Positions 23,201 through 35,940 of a stretch of 64,000 nt of DNA are shown here, piece by piece (positions within the stretch are counted from its first letter, which is position 1; every line of letters begins with the position of its first letter). The notes under the pieces were generated by a model. It was not told the origin of the DNA. It made no database searches and worked only from the letters and a program-made list of their open reading frames with translations. The position numbers and the translations under genes were made by a program. Origin of the DNA: Cymbomonas tetramitiformis (taxonomy: Eukaryota > Chlorophyta > Pyramimonadophyceae > Pyramimonadales > Pyramimonadaceae); assembly GCA_001247695.2 (NCBI GenBank), contig LGRX02024727.1:1-64000 (forward strand), read 5' to 3'.

Positions 23201-26200
23201 CCACCACGCCAAACTGCAGCGCAATGGGCAGCAGCTCCTCCTTATCCAGGAAGTTGCTGCCGTCCTCGTCGAAGTACTTAAAGGTGCTGGCAATCTGGTC
23301 CTCGAAGGCGGCCATCGTGAACATCTGCTGCAGCCCCTTGAGCACCTGCGAGGCAGTGCCCATAGCACACCGCCAGCTGAGCACTTCGTCAGTCAGCACT
23401 TGCTCTTGCTCACCGCCCGCATCCTGACAGCAGATTTACAAGAGAAACAAGAAGGTCCTTCAGTCGAGGAGGCATGAGGCCCAACTTCCTGCCGCACCGC
23501 GCTTCTTCCCCACATTCCTGCGTGTGCACGGCCACTCCTACTATCCAAGAAAAAATCCAACGCTGTCCCAAAAGCAAAAGCCTAGCCTGATCATCGACTC
23601 TGAGCAAGTGTCCACAAATACGAGTTGTCACAGTAACACCTGCATGTTCCCATCGAAAATCACCCGCGAATCACTCTTACTTTAAAAGTTGGAACTTAGC
23701 GCATAGCGCCAAGCTCCCGGGTATCTCAAAATGTTGAGAATGGCTTGCTTGATCCCGAGATTGTTGGTGCCCTCGTGATACTACCAGTCTTGAGGAAAAC
23801 ATATGACCCATATGCGTGCTCAATATCACGCAGATGGTTCGTATGCTTCAAGTCAAATAAGGGCTTTGCGCTTGCGAGGCGCAAAACCAAAATGAAAAGT
23901 GCGAGAGGCGGAAATAGGTCTGAACGGGGGAAACAATTCTGATCGATCGCTCCGAATTGCTCAAATTGTGATTCTGTCATTTTCGACAATTCTGAGCCGT
24001 CATCGCGATTTCGTGGCCCATTGCGAAGCTTAAGTATCTGAGCAGGGTCATTACTTCGGACGGCTGTTTGTACCAACTCAAAGCGAGAAGGTAAGAACTG
24101 AACGAATCCACATCACCCTTAACGAGGCAGTGCTTCCAGTGAAGGTGTCACAAGAAGCCATTCACCCACCACCACAGAGCAGTCATTTCCTTTCACAACG
24201 AAGCTCGAGCACTGCAGAAACAGCTCTCACCAAGTCTCCCCACCCAAGAAGCACGCAAGTCTCCCATCTTGTCTTCAGCCGCACAGCGCCGGACCAAGGA
24301 CAGAAGGCAACTGTCGGGCTAAACCTCATCACCAAAGTAAGGAAAGTCACACCCGAAGTGTCCGCAAAGAGGCAGTATTCAAATGATGGTACCATGGGAG
24401 TGGCTGCCACCCATCAACCACCTCTACCAAGCAGCCACCCCCCTTCACAACCGACCTTGGGTTTACAGACTGTATCTCCAACCAGCTCCAGCGCAATTAG
24501 GCTGTCACCCAAGGCCTTGCTTGCGCGTAACAAGTTAGGTCTCCAGCCCCTGCTTATCGCGAAAGCAAGGCTTTCCCACAACAAGGCACTGTAGCAAGCC
24601 CCACAAACATTTGTGCAGTATTTCATGCGCACCATGCCATTGGACAAACATAATGCCATTGGACGAGTCTGACTTAAGATCAGATCTCTGAGAATTTAAG
24701 GCAAGCAGGCCAAAAATATATCTAGACACAAAGAAACATCCGTTTCACCTACTGAGCAGATATACGCCTACATGGAAACATGGCACATGAGCATATCAGC
24801 ATCATGTGCACCGAGTATGCTTGCCTGCGTGATGATACCAGACAGGTGTCGTGCGGGCCAGGCTGCAATGCCACACAGCACCCGAAGACCTGTGTAACGC
24901 GGGGTGACCACCTTCCAGTAGTATGCCCCCCGACAGCTCAAAAAATGCGCACAACAAATGTTGAAGATACAGATGACAAAATGAGAATGAGACGGAGCTC
25001 ATAGGACTCGGAGTGATGCCGTAGCGACAGCTTGGCTAACCAAGATGCATCAGCTCTCCCAGGTGCACGTGACTGTGTGGTGTGAGCTGCGACTGTCTCC
25101 ACATCAAAGGCAGGTTCATCAAAGATTGCTTTTACGCCTGCACTTTGGTTGACGTGGCCGTGGCATTCGACGCACGAACATGGTAACTTGAAGGGAGTGC
25201 CTTTTGGCAGCATATGCCCACCCCGGCAACTCACATGATCTTCACGAATCGCCATAGAGGATGTCCAGGAAAACAAACAAAAGCAGAGACGGGCACCGAA
25301 GTGCACTCACCAAAGCAAAGGACAGCGCAGCACACAGCGGGTCAAGCCACCTCTGCCTCGCCTCACTGCAAACAGTGAAAGAAGAGATTGCCTACAATGC
25401 CCGGGCCGCCAAAGAGGGTATGTTTGCCAGTAAGGCACCACACCACTTCCAACAGGCGCCATTCCCTTACTTGCACATGAGGCCTCTGAATGGGCGCCTC
25501 ACATGACCCCAAACACATCCCCCTTACCGTGTGTCCAATCCATGGATCGTCAAACCCAAGAAGGCAATCGCAAGACTAGTATCCATTGCCTTCACACAGG
25601 CAACCACCAGAAAGGTACTACAGGAACAGCCACTCCACAGCAGCCCCAATCTCTGTTTCACACACCAAACGACGTCTGGCATGCCAACTGCAGGAACTGG
25701 GAAGCGTGCAGGAACAGGGCGGCCGTGACAAGAAACCACAGACATACTCTGATCAAATAGCCAGCATCTCTCTCACACACTGAATGCTGTAAGGCATGTT
25801 TACCACCAGACCACCACCACCCCAGTGGATGAGAGCAGCATGCAGGAACACGCGTGGACAAGATACCACTGACATACTCCCGTCAAATAACCTATTGTGG
25901 AGCCATTATGGCATCGCTCTTGCTCTCTCTTGCCCATACACACTAATTTGTTATCGATCTGAGTGGTGTCACCAACGAAGTCCAAACCCAGTGTAGCACA
26001 CACAACGACCAACACGAGGCACGCGCCGAACAAGGCCAGCCCAACAGCACCCCAGTGGACGCGAAGTAAGAGCCGGGCGAGGCCGTCACAAGGCGACCCT
26101 CATCCACTTTAAACTTGTGAGCATGGAGAACAGCACGGCCCGTAGATATGAACCACTGTCGAGTGCGCCATACCCACACGAGTGCTTGTGCCACATACAA

Positions 26201-29200
26201 ACACCCAGGCAACACAGAGTCCCTGACCCAACCCAAGCCATGGTGGCGTAGCTGGGAGCTCTTACACCACAGCACGGCAATCCCCCCCCCTTGGATGATC
26301 TCCATGCTGTAAGGCACAGGGAGGGAGTTGCCTAGACCCAGGCAGATAAAAGTGGAAAGGAAATCAAAACGGGAGCCCACGTGCAGTGCAGTGCACGTCA
26401 CCGGCGTTCTCCCTTTGCTTGCTCTGGGTGCTCCAACGTCCAAGCCAGAGCGTGTTCTGCTGACTTGCTCCACAGGGTGCTCATGTGAGATGCACAGCAA
26501 GTATCGTCGGCAGAGATCAGAGAAAACGGCTGGAAAATGGTTCCAAGGCAGGCACCGAGGTGCTCCACGCCAAGATGAAGGGACGGGGCAGCGCGTGGAT
26601 GGATCTGGCCAACCACTACCTCTTCTCGCAACACACAGCAAAAGCAGACAAGTCTGACTTGCCAACAAAGGTCTCTCAAACAATTTGAAAGGTGTGCGGA
26701 GAGCCTGACGGCCTGGCCACAGCATCAAGCACACCACAACAAGTGCTCGGTGGCCCGTCCCTCGTGCCAGCCAATATACTTAGCTCAAATATGAAGACGG
26801 GTGTGGATTCTTTCCACGATCGTTTAAACTTCCGTTTTGTAGTGCCTGGAGATCCTATTGCCCGCCTATTATTATTCTTCTAGCTATCTTAATCGAGGGG
26901 TCCATTACACCTGGCAAAAGGTGGGGACCTCACCAAAAAAAAGAACGAGCACAACGCAAGTACGGACACTCGAAGCGAGGTCACCCGATTACCAGTGCGA
27001 CAGCGAAGGTGAACTCGGCTCCCTCACACTTTGAATCGTGAGAAACATCCACACCAGAGGCCAGCCCACCATCACCTTAGTGGAGCATACAAGCATGCTG
27101 GGCTCCCTCACACACGCGCGCACCTCTTCGCACATGACCCGTGCTTCCTTCGGGAACTCTTTCACTTTCAGGCTGAGCTGGCGCAACTTGAGCTGATTCA
27201 GGGACGCCTTGTTAATGAAGATTTCCTCACACTGCTGCTCTGCCATGTTGAGCGTGATATACTTGCAGAAGTCCTTAAATTCTCCACAATCCAGCCTTCC
27301 GTCGTTGTTAACATCGAAATTCGAGAAAAACTCCAAGCAAGCTACCTCGTCCACCTCCAAGTAAATATCGGAGGCGAGCAAACCAAAACGCATAGCGAGA
27401 GGAATCAGCTCCTCCTGGGTCAGGAACTTATTGGCGTTGGTGTCACTCTCCTCGAAGGTTTCCTGGACTTGTTCATCGAAACCGGAAGATGCGATGTACT
27501 CTTGCACCCCCAAGACAACCTGTGCGGGACACCGCAGTTGGGCTTTAATAGTCCCGCACCTGTGTGACCGGATAGTCACCTCCACTATGTCTGATGCTTG
27601 AGGCTCAGCGTTGATCTACTTACTACTTGCCACCCACGGTGTCTCCATCCTGTCAGTCAGTAGGTACACTACGTTCTCTACTGCCTCCGCATCACCGAGC
27701 AATTCAGTGACCTCAAACCGCGAGGAAACTCAAATCGTGTTGCACAAAGGAAAGACGAGGGCAACTAGCTCCTATGGACAGTAGCACAGGTTTTCCCTTA
27801 GAGCTTTGACCCGGCCGTAGGGGTGAAAGCAGCGGCCACAACCTATTCGAAAGCAAGAAACAATTGAGCAGAAAGTGGGAGTGTATTAGTTGTGTGTGGT
27901 TAGAGTGATTCCACTTGCAAGGTCGAGCTGTCGATTGCATATGCTGGAGAGAGAAAGCACAACTTCGGTCACTGTACCTGCTTGCACATCTCCAGTACTT
28001 CAGAAGGATACGATTCAACTTTCTCGATAAGTGCCAAGAGCTTGAGCTGAACCAACGTAGCTTTGCTGTACATGACATTTTCACAACGCGTCTCAGCCAT
28101 GGTCAACAGCACGAACTTGACGAACTCCAAAAACTCGGCATGGTCGAGCTTTTGGTCTTGGTCCATGTCGAAGGCAAGCAGGATTGCGAGAATCTCGCCA
28201 CGATCCGTAGGCCAACTGTCGCCAAAAGAGGACATTTTCGTCGCGACTTCCACAAGCTCGTCCCGAGTCAGGAGCTGGTTGTCATCGAAATCGAACGACT
28301 TGAAGAGACCGGCCACTGAAGTAACGAGTTCAGGCGAAGAGATTGTACCTTGCACCTCCGCGATAATCTGAAAAAAGAAAAAGCAACACCTGAACTAACT
28401 TCATTTCATCACCAGGCGTGTCTTGGCTTTGTCGACCTACTTTAGTGCCTGGAACATGAGACCTAAAATGAGCAGAGAAGTGTGCGAGAAACATCTGTGT
28501 CCCAACGTCTGTGGACGTTCCTAGCCAACGAATGACGAAGGGGGTGTAGCTTCTATCATCGTGTAGATTCAATTATCACCCACAAGAAGCAGTAGCAGTA
28601 GCTTTACAACAAGGAGACTCATCGAGGCAGGCAGCCAAAGGGGCCGCTCTGCTCCGCCGAACAAGTGCGTTGTGGAAGACAAACAGCCTCTCGTTCGTGA
28701 GCCGTACGCCAGCGCCCAACTGCTGTAACCCATAACCCGAAATTTCGGGTGGATATGCGGACCCCTAAACCGTTCTCTCGAATGAGCTGCTACACTTACC
28801 GGAGCACATAGTTCTTGCACGTTCATGTCATACGTCTGAACCTTGCTCACCAGCCCGAGCATCTTCAGCTGCACGACCGTAGCTTTGCTCTGCAGGATTT
28901 GCTGGATATGCCCCTCGGTAACAGCAACTGCCACGAAGGTTACAAAATGCAAAAACTCGGAAACATCAATTCTGTGATCCTTATCGTCGTCAAAATCCAA
29001 GAAAAGAGCGATCATATGCTCAGATTCTTTCGGCCAGAAATCTATGCTTTGACCAAACTGCAGCGCGAGGGGAAGAAGCTCGTCAATCGTAAGCAGCCCG
29101 TTATCATCCTTATCGTAGTCTTTGAAAGTTCCGTACAAATCTTTCATAAACTGCTTCGACTTCACTGTACCTTCGACCTTTTCCAGAGCCTGCGCACAGC

Positions 29201-30137
29201 ACGATAACGCGGCGTATTATACGTAGTATACGTATTATACGCGACTGTGCTCTGGCGACTGTTTGGCCGCCCTTGGTAAGCACTGTTGACGAGTGAGAGG
29301 ATGATTGCACCACGGCCAGTGTCTCTAAAGTCAAGATGTGCGGTCCGGAAATCTCCAAGTTCAGCCCACATCCCGCCCCTTCCGCAAGGACATATCGAGG
29401 TGCAGAGGCTTGGAATACAAGAACATGATTCATCGGGCAGAGCGAGGAATCAAGGACAAATCGATACCGATTCGCACTGCGCTCGGACATCTGAAAGTTC
29501 TAGACAACGAATCGCGGCTTTCAGGTTTTTAATCTTCAAGTCAACCGTGCGCTGCTTCTTTTTCGCCTGTATGCAAGTTCAACCAGCACTCAACACACAG
29601 CATACATGCACTCATATAATGTTGAGGATAATACTGCGAGTGGGATATCACAATATCGAGATGATGCATGAAGCGAGCGACAGCAGGCACGTGTAGAGGA
29701 TTGGCGCCAAGCGGACATTGCAACTGTGGGTGAACCTCCCCAGCGCCATTCCCACAATATCGGATACTTCATTAAGCGTATTGCAGGTTATCCCCTGCCA
29801 CCCGTGAACTTACCGCGGCCGTTTGCTTTTGGAGCAAGGATAAATCTTCGGGCCAGTTTTCCTGAGTAACAGAAAGATATGGGTAAACGGCATGGGAGTA
29901 TATTGACACGCAGAACTCGGAAGAGTATGACGATCAAACTTCCTGGAGACTTATTTCAGCACTATCATCACACCAGGAAAATTATCCAAGTATTCAAGGT
30001 AAACTTAATTAGATGGTTGTGCTATTGCCCATGGAGTGTAGCGTTGCAACTGGGGAGGATGCAGACACGTTTACCTTAGCAGGTGGAAAGTTCGGGCAGT
30101 AATAGTTGTACTTTGGAGGAAGCTTGGATTCCGGCAT
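20255..30137 (-). CDS. Modular multi-EF-hand calcium-binding protein (8 exons, ~1,161 aa)
   Basis: Proposed minus-strand exons: 30137-30075, 29861-29814, 29189-28800, 28367-27978, 27519-27124, 23345-22956, 22480-22076 and 21658-20255. All have GT donors and AG acceptors and all are phase 0, so the frame stays open to TAG at 20255. The product has eight modules of ~130 residues. Each holds two EF-hand loops, for example DKDDNGLLTIDE with DDDKDHRIDVSE, DTNANKFLTQEE with DVNNDGRLDCGE, and DKDANQHLTLEE with DVNGDGRLDLGE; up to 16 loops. Some first loops are degenerate (DVSETQVLLKEE), so not all bind calcium. Five modules occupy single exons of 390-405 bp; the last three share one 1,404-bp exon. 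The C-terminus is an Ala/Pro/Glu-rich low-complexity tail. The 21-residue first exon starts at the only ATG in its frame. No signal peptide or membrane segment is seen. It probably acts as a Ca2+ sensor or buffer; I cannot name an orthologue. Confidence 0.8.
23346..27123 (-). other. 3.8-kb intron of the EF-hand gene
   Basis: Between the third and fourth EF modules. It holds several ORFs of 80-264 codons on both strands, none recognisable, and CA-rich, loosely repetitive sequence at 25500-26700. I see no further EF-hand module here. Confidence 0.6.
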
Positions 30138-30898
30138 ATTCACTGAAACACCACCAAACTGACACAGGATACAGTGGGATGAACCAAATAAGTATACAGT
30201 ACTGTCGCCCCCGGTGCGAAACTTCAAACTAAGGAAAGAGGTAACGTCAACTCCACTTGGTCTTGCGTCAGACTTCAATCACCACCTCTAAAATACTAAA
30301 TTCGGCGAGACACAGACACGAGACAGCCTGAAGTCCAAGTGAGTGAGTAGAGTGTCACAGAGCGTAGAGCTCTACAAGTCTAATGCGGAATTATTTAACA
30401 CAAAGAGGACCGTCTGACTAAAATTTTGTATTAATTAATTGTGGCCGACTAAAATCCCTGTAAATGGTCCCAAATTGGCCCAAAACGTGCTAAAATTGGC
30501 CAAAAATCGCCAAATTGCTTACATACACCCCCTGACGACTATATTTATAGGGTTTCATGTTATATACACTAGGCATCGACCCAATGAGCGTATCTAATGG
30601 TCGTTGGACCGATAAGTACCGCCTGGTATCCTCAAGTCTACTTTCCCCTGGGGGAAAAGCTATTTTCCCCTGGCCAATCACCGGACTAGGGGAAAATAGG
30701 CCGGTGACTAGGGGAAAACTGGCCCACCCGACCGGAACATCGCATGTCACGACTAGTAGTCCTAATCCCCCAAAAAATTCTACCTCCTTTGACTTAAGTA
30801 TTTCCTCATGGGAGGTTATCTTCACAGTTAGTCCGCCACACGACAGTGACAGTGAGAGAATTTTCGCACCACTCATATTCACACTTTTCTCTAGCGCC
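30138..30898. promoter_or_regulatory. Divergent intergenic region, probable bidirectional promoter
   Basis: This 761-bp gap separates the EF-hand gene (leftward) from the small coiled-coil gene (rightward). It contains TTAATTAATT near 30430 and a cluster of CTAGGGGAAAA / TTTTCCCCTGG words at 30640-30725. The promoter role is inferred from position only. Confidence 0.35.
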
Positions 30899-31873
30899 AT
30901 GCCTTCGAACGGGCGACAAGCAAAAAGGAGACTTTTGGGTGAAGCAACGAAAAAGGACGCACCACCCACGCCTATGACCCGAGGACAATGGCAAGCTATG
31001 ATTGAAGGCTTGCCGACCGTTTCTACATCACCACGACCACGATCGCAGGTGCACGCTCGCTTACACGCAACCCTCCCATAGGCACGTGATAAATCACCGT
31101 CAATGATCTCGCACTGAATAGTTCGCTTTCCCCTGCAGTGCGGGTGTTGTTCACGAGGTTTGTGCGTTTGTTCCGCACAAAACTTTTCCGCGCGTAAGAA
31201 TGGCGTTCGAGAGGAGGGAGGAATGAGTATGCTAGGATGTGGACAGGGCAAGAAGACGACGAACAATGATGAGGACATGAAGCAGGTTGAGGTGATACGT
31301 TATGTCTCCCCCTTTCATTCCTGCATGGCCCTCGTTTTTTAAGTCGCTTACACAAAACAGTTTCGTGCTTTGTCGAGCGCCATGAAAATAATTGCGAAAG
31401 AAAATTAAGTCGTAACTCCTAAACTTTCCATATTTCTAACAACCCCACGCATACGCTGATGTGTCTACGTGCAGGAAAAGTGTCGAGAGTTGTCCCTTCA
31501 ATTGGGTTCCCAGTCCAAGCGATTTGCAATGCTTCGAAGTACGCACGATGCCCTAGCAGTGTGTCATGAACAAGCGCTGCAAACAATTCACGACCACGAG
31601 GAAGAAATAGAAAGGCTTTCTGCCGAGCTTTCTGCCGCGCGTTCTGCCCGCCCTCCGTTGGAGCATGCTAGTAAAGATGATGAGTGCGGGGAGAACGCTC
31701 TGCCAAAAGCACCCCCAAGGAAGTGTGCCGAAGAGGTGTGTGGAGCGATAGAGGGAAAGATTCACTCCGACGGTAAAATGCATACGTTCGCCAAGCCAGA
31801 AAATTGTAAGGGAATTTGCATCAACTGCATCCGCAAAAGGGGTAGCGATAAGAGATGGGATCCAAGGGAGTGA
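30899..31873 (+). CDS. Small two-exon coiled-coil protein with Cys-rich C-terminus (182 aa)
   Basis: Exon 1 30899-31048 (ATG, 50 codons) joins in phase 0 to exon 2 31475-31873 (TGA). The donor is GCAG|GTGCAC and the acceptor GTGCAG|GAAAAG. The N-terminus is basic (MPSNGRQAKRRLLG). Residues ~50-110 are heptad-like and charged (EKCRELSLQLGSQ, EEEIERLSAELSAAR), predicting a coiled coil. The C-terminal part has a CKGICINCIRK cysteine cluster that could bind metal. I do not recognise the family. The phase match and consensus sites make the splice believable, but there is no homology support, and a transposon origin is possible. Confidence 0.5.
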
Positions 31874-31946
31874 CCTTGTAAAGAGGGGCAACTTAATGCC
31901 ACAACATTGTGTGTGTGTATATATATTATATATCTTTGCACAAAAT

Positions 31947-32031
31947 AGAAATTCTAGTAGGGGTCATATGCATATTAATGGACAACACCACTAGAAATTC
32001 TAGTAGGGGTCATATGCATATTAATGGACAA
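31947..32031 (+). repeat. Direct repeat of 39 bp, two copies
   Basis: 31947-31985 and 31993-32031 read identically (AGAAATTCTAGTAGGGGTCA onward), with 7 bp between them. Confidence 0.85.
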
Positions 32032-32085
32032 TCGGACTGTGGGTGAAGCTAGAGAGGGCTTGGCTCAACCCCTTGTATGTGTTAT

Positions 32086-32379
32086 GAGCTCGTGATACAC
32101 ATATCTATCATTTAGACTGCTTTGTATCAGCCATCTTGACCGGAACAGGAAATCTGTAGGGTATTTCACGTACTACGCGAAATTGGGGAAGCCATTGCTT
32201 GTGTGGTTTCACTGTAAAATCGATATCTATCGATGCACCGCGATGCATCATGCATATGATGGCTTCCGGAGCTCATGATACATATATCTATCATTTAGAA
32301 TGCTCCGCATCAAGACATCTCGACCGGAACGGAAAATCCGTAGGGTATTTCATATTACGCGAAACTGCGGAAGCCATTG
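32086..32379 (+). repeat. ~111-bp direct repeat, two diverged copies
   Basis: 32086-32197 and 32269-32379 share GAGCTC(G/A)TGATACA, ATATCTATCATTTAGA, GACCGGAAC and GTAGGGTATTTCA, and both end in GAAGCCATTG. The second copy abuts the 524-bp LTR. Confidence 0.75.
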
Positions 32380-32901
32380 TGTTGTAACAAACGCCGGCTT
32401 CTCATGGTACCGCGCCGGGTTTGTTCTGCTGGTGACACGCGTGACAGTGGTGACAGCATGACAGGCTTTGCTAAGATGACCGTCTGAGAGATGCAGACCT
32501 GCCAGAGAAGATATGGTCATTATCGGATGACCAGGGAATGATAAGATGAAGATGGCAGTGACTCCTTTGCCACTGACGTGTTAGTCAGAATGTGGTAAAC
32601 GGTAACATTGTTAGAGCTGGCATGGAATAATGACTTTCCATTGGCCAGATGAAGATTTGAGGGCTAGAACCCGTTACAGTTTTGGGAAATGTGACAGAGC
32701 ATTGAGATATAAGTAAGCTCTGACCGTAGGTCAGGCTAGTGGACTCATTATTGTTTTGCTTCGCAAGTACTAGGTGGCTGTTCGCGTGCCAGTGCTAGAG
32801 TGCTAAGACAGTTCTGCTCACAGCTTTTGTACACAATAATTCGTATTTTGTGGTTATTATATCAATTTTGATGGATATGTTTTACTGATTTTTTCATACT
32901 T

Positions 32902-33142
32902 TGCGAGGAAGACAGATACGCTGTCCGGCTAAGCTCGCTAGGAGACAAACTGATAATCGCCTAAACAGTGTCTGGCCGGAGCTTTATGCTCTCGGAAACC
33001 CAGACAGTAACAATGACTGTACTACTGTACTGTACTACTGTACAGTACAGTGCTAAGATGTCACGGACACGAAACGGAAGCAGGGTCAGGCTAGGGGCTA
33101 GTCAGAGCCCATAATAACTAAGCCTAAACCCGAAGTCCAGCA
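32902..33142 (-). repeat. LTR of the gag-only element (3' LTR by gag orientation)
   Basis: TGCGAGGAAG...CCAGCA in plus orientation, 241 bp. It contains an internal tract of GTACTACTGTACT / ACAGTACAGT microrepeats. Confidence 0.93.
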
Positions 33143-33327
33143 CACCACCCGTGGGTGTGACTACCTAGCAAAGCAGGTACAGAATATACAGCCACGAGAC
33201 ATAAACAAACACCTAACATTCACTTCGGTGGAAACCGATCACTTCTAGCTGGGTGCCGGGGTCTTGACCCGGTCATCCCACCACTGGGCTAAAGCTAATC
33301 AAGCTGCCAGGATGAATTGCAAGAAAC

Positions 33328-35502
33328 TCAGCCACTTTGAGGCTGGTCAGCAGAGCCGAGTTCAGCGGTTGGAATGTAAATACAGAAGAGTCCTGAAGTG
33401 AAATGCAAGCTGTCTGTTGTAAATTGAGCACCACCAGACCCAAGTGGGCAAGGCGGTTCCACAGTAGAGAGTAAATCAACTGAAGAATTCTGATAAGCAG
33501 ACCCCCATGGTGGTTTGAACTTTGAAGAAAGAGATAAGAGAACTCGATCGTCGGGCGGCCAATCACGGATGTCCAGAAAGCCAAGTGGCGGATCCGAAGC
33601 AAAGAGATCTCCAGTAGACCGATGGACGATGACTCCGGGCTCAACCAGGCCCCTGTCACCACCGCCCACGGCAACCAGAGACGCCGTAGCACTGGCCAAC
33701 AGAGAACAGCAGAGCACCGAAGACATCAATGCACACCGTAGAAAACTCGGCGGAGCCCGCGGACGGTACATCGGAGCTGCTAGTGGCGATGCTCCCCCGT
33801 CAGAGTCATGCTCAAGAGTGCCGAAGGAGTCAAAAGCCACTTGCCGCCCGCCGTCAGAGTCATTGTCAGAGCTTTGGTCGTTGTCAGAGCCTTCAGAGCC
33901 AATGTCAGAAGCCTCAATCGTCATGCCAGCAAACAGCGGAGCCGGCGCAGTGTCGCCAAGCTGGAGCGATGGGACAGAGCCAGGCAAGCCTAGAGAGCCA
34001 GGCACAGCCACTGGTGGGTCATGAGCCGTAGGCACACCACCAGCCACGAGTGCAGAGGGATCCCGAACCGCAGGCGGTGGCGGAATCGGACCCCGCGTAC
34101 CCGAGTGGAATGTGGCTAGAGGAAAGTGAGCCTCGCCGTCATCGTCAGCTGCCGCATCCTGAGCGGAAGCCGCCGCATCCTGAAAGTGCTTCAGAGATGT
34201 GGGCTCAGCCGGCACAAAGGAATGCGCCGACAGCTCGCACACCTCTGGGCGACCCTCCATCGTGCAGAGCGACTCGAAGGCGTGCTCATCCCCCGCGTCA
34301 TAGAAACGCTGGAAACGAACAGCCAAGCAGTCAGTCTCGTAGTCTTCAACCGCACCACAATAGTGGGCAGAGTGAAGACCGCCGTTGGGGCATTCAGCAT
34401 GCCAGTGCTTCAAACCACTTTGTGCACACACCGCATTCTTGCAGTGGGGCACGAAGGCACCACTCTTCTTGTCAAATGAGACAGGAGGAGCGGTGCCAAG
34501 TGGTTTAACACCAGCACGATGATGCTTAGCAGCAGAGCGGGTAAGGTGCTTGCCCGCAGGCGGTGCCCCCTCCCGCTTCTGCCGCTTCAGGTCACGAATG
34601 TCCTGCTGCATGCGCTCCAGCTGCTTCTGCAGACTGGACAACGCCGCAGCCAGGTCAGACGCGCCATCGCCGAATGACAGAGCCGAAACAGGAGTGTCAG
34701 AGACTTGCAGGCCGTGGCGGAACTGCTCCCGCACACGAGCCTGAATAGTCAAAAGAGACACGCCTTGCCGCTGGTCAGCCCGAGCCAAGGAATTAGCCAA
34801 GTCACGGTACAACGCCGAATTGCCGAGAGCCTTGAGAAACTGCCGCTTCACCGCGTCCTCTGGCAAGTTGTGGGAACGCTGAACGTCCCTCAACAGGCCA
34901 TTGAACTCGCGGATGCCACGGTCAGGATCTTTGCTGCTGGGGATGCGGACCGCCAGCAGCAACTCAAAAGAGTCAAAGGGTTCCGAACGCTCCTGGAGCA
35001 TGCGCACCACCTCAAGGGCAGCGCGCTTGCCATCTCCAGGAACGTCGGACCCAGAGGCCTCAAGCCAGTCACGGGCAGGCGAGCCAGGGCGAGCCAGAAA
35101 TGTCAGAGCCGAGAGCAGCAGTTCATTCGCTTCATGCCTAGCCTCCACAGTCATGTTGGCCAAGTCAAACAGGGGAGCAAATGCCTGCGACTGGAGCAAG
35201 AACTGTGTGCGCAGCTCATGCATTAACTGCGAAAAAATGTCGACTGCGTCGGTCTCTGTGCCAGCGAAGCGCTCCGATTTGTCTCCGAGAATTTTGGTGG
35301 CAACAATTTTGGCAACCCTTCTGTCGAAACTGTCTCGAGCCAGCTGTTGACATTTCTCAAGAACTTCTCTCGCAGCTGCGGTGGTCGGAGCCGGCAGCTG
35401 CGGTGTCTGCGGTGTCGCTGAGTGCTGTGCACCCACATCGTCAAAAATCGTCTCCAATCTACGGACGCGTGAACGCGTCATTCTATTTGCTGTGGTAACC
35501 AT
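33328..35502 (-). CDS. Gag polyprotein of the LTR element (724 aa)
   Basis: A single intact ORF with a true ATG at 35502-35500. Residues ~45-265 are helical and capsid-like, with an RDLANSLARADQRQG segment typical of retrotransposon Gag. A coiled coil follows at ~283-310 (SSLQKQLERMQQDIRDLKRQ), then a basic stretch, then a Cys/His cluster C354-x4-C359...H366-x-H368-x2-C371 that may replace a standard CCHC knuckle. An acidic Ser/Asp-rich region leads to a hydrophobic segment (MSSVLCCSLLASATASLV), unusual for Gag and possibly a membrane anchor. No DTG/DSG protease motif occurs. The intact frame agrees with recent mobility. Confidence 0.8.
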   Translation of the reverse strand: MVTTANRMTRSRVRRLETIFDDVGAQHSATPQTPQLPAPTTAAAREVLEKCQQLARDSFDRRVAKIVATKILGDKSERFAGTETDAVDIFSQLMHELRTQFLLQSQAFAPLFDLANMTVEARHEANELLLSALTFLARPGSPARDWLEASGSDVPGDGKRAALEVVRMLQERSEPFDSFELLLAVRIPSSKDPDRGIREFNGLLRDVQRSHNLPEDAVKRQFLKALGNSALYRDLANSLARADQRQGVSLLTIQARVREQFRHGLQVSDTPVSALSFGDGASDLAAALSSLQKQLERMQQDIRDLKRQKREGAPPAGKHLTRSAAKHHRAGVKPLGTAPPVSFDKKSGAFVPHCKNAVCAQSGLKHWHAECPNGGLHSAHYCGAVEDYETDCLAVRFQRFYDAGDEHAFESLCTMEGRPEVCELSAHSFVPAEPTSLKHFQDAAASAQDAAADDDGEAHFPLATFHSGTRGPIPPPPAVRDPSALVAGGVPTAHDPPVAVPGSLGLPGSVPSLQLGDTAPAPLFAGMTIEASDIGSEGSDNDQSSDNDSDGGRQVAFDSFGTLEHDSDGGASPLAAPMYRPRAPPSFLRCALMSSVLCCSLLASATASLVAVGGGDRGLVEPGVIVHRSTGDLFASDPPLGFLDIRDWPPDDRVLLSLSSKFKPPWGSAYQNSSVDLLSTVEPPCPLGSGGAQFTTDSLHFTSGLFCIYIPTAELGSADQPQSG

Positions 35503-35940
35503 GATAGAGTGACAGGGGAGAGGGTTGAGCTGAACAGGGGGATGGTGAGAGAACGCTTACAGCGGCCAGACGCCCGTAGAAGTCTCAGTTGAATGGATCG
35601 CGATTCACAGGTCGTAAGCGGAAGACGCAAGAGCGGCCAAAACAAGTCACGTGTGGAACGACCTCGCCGGAGCCAGCGGCGCACGAAACAAATCAACTCT
35701 CGCTGCGACGATGCTGCCGTAAAATAAAAACAATCCGTCACCAACTGATCTCCTGCGCAGCGAAGGCGAGCACAACGCGTGCCGCCATCACTGCCAAGCT
35801 AAAAGGCCATACCGTAAGAGCAATTCACCACCGCCCAAGTGGGCGCTCAACCCCTCCTACGTCCTACTTAGCCGAACATGGCAACAGCTAGGCGCTGTGC
35901 CATCATCAGAATCACCGGAAAGCCGGTGCGGCCTATAACC

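Noticed and set aside
25943..26737. 264-codon minus-strand ORF inside the EF-hand intron
   Set aside because: No recognisable domain, irregular composition and a non-ATG context; no splice link to the EF modules.
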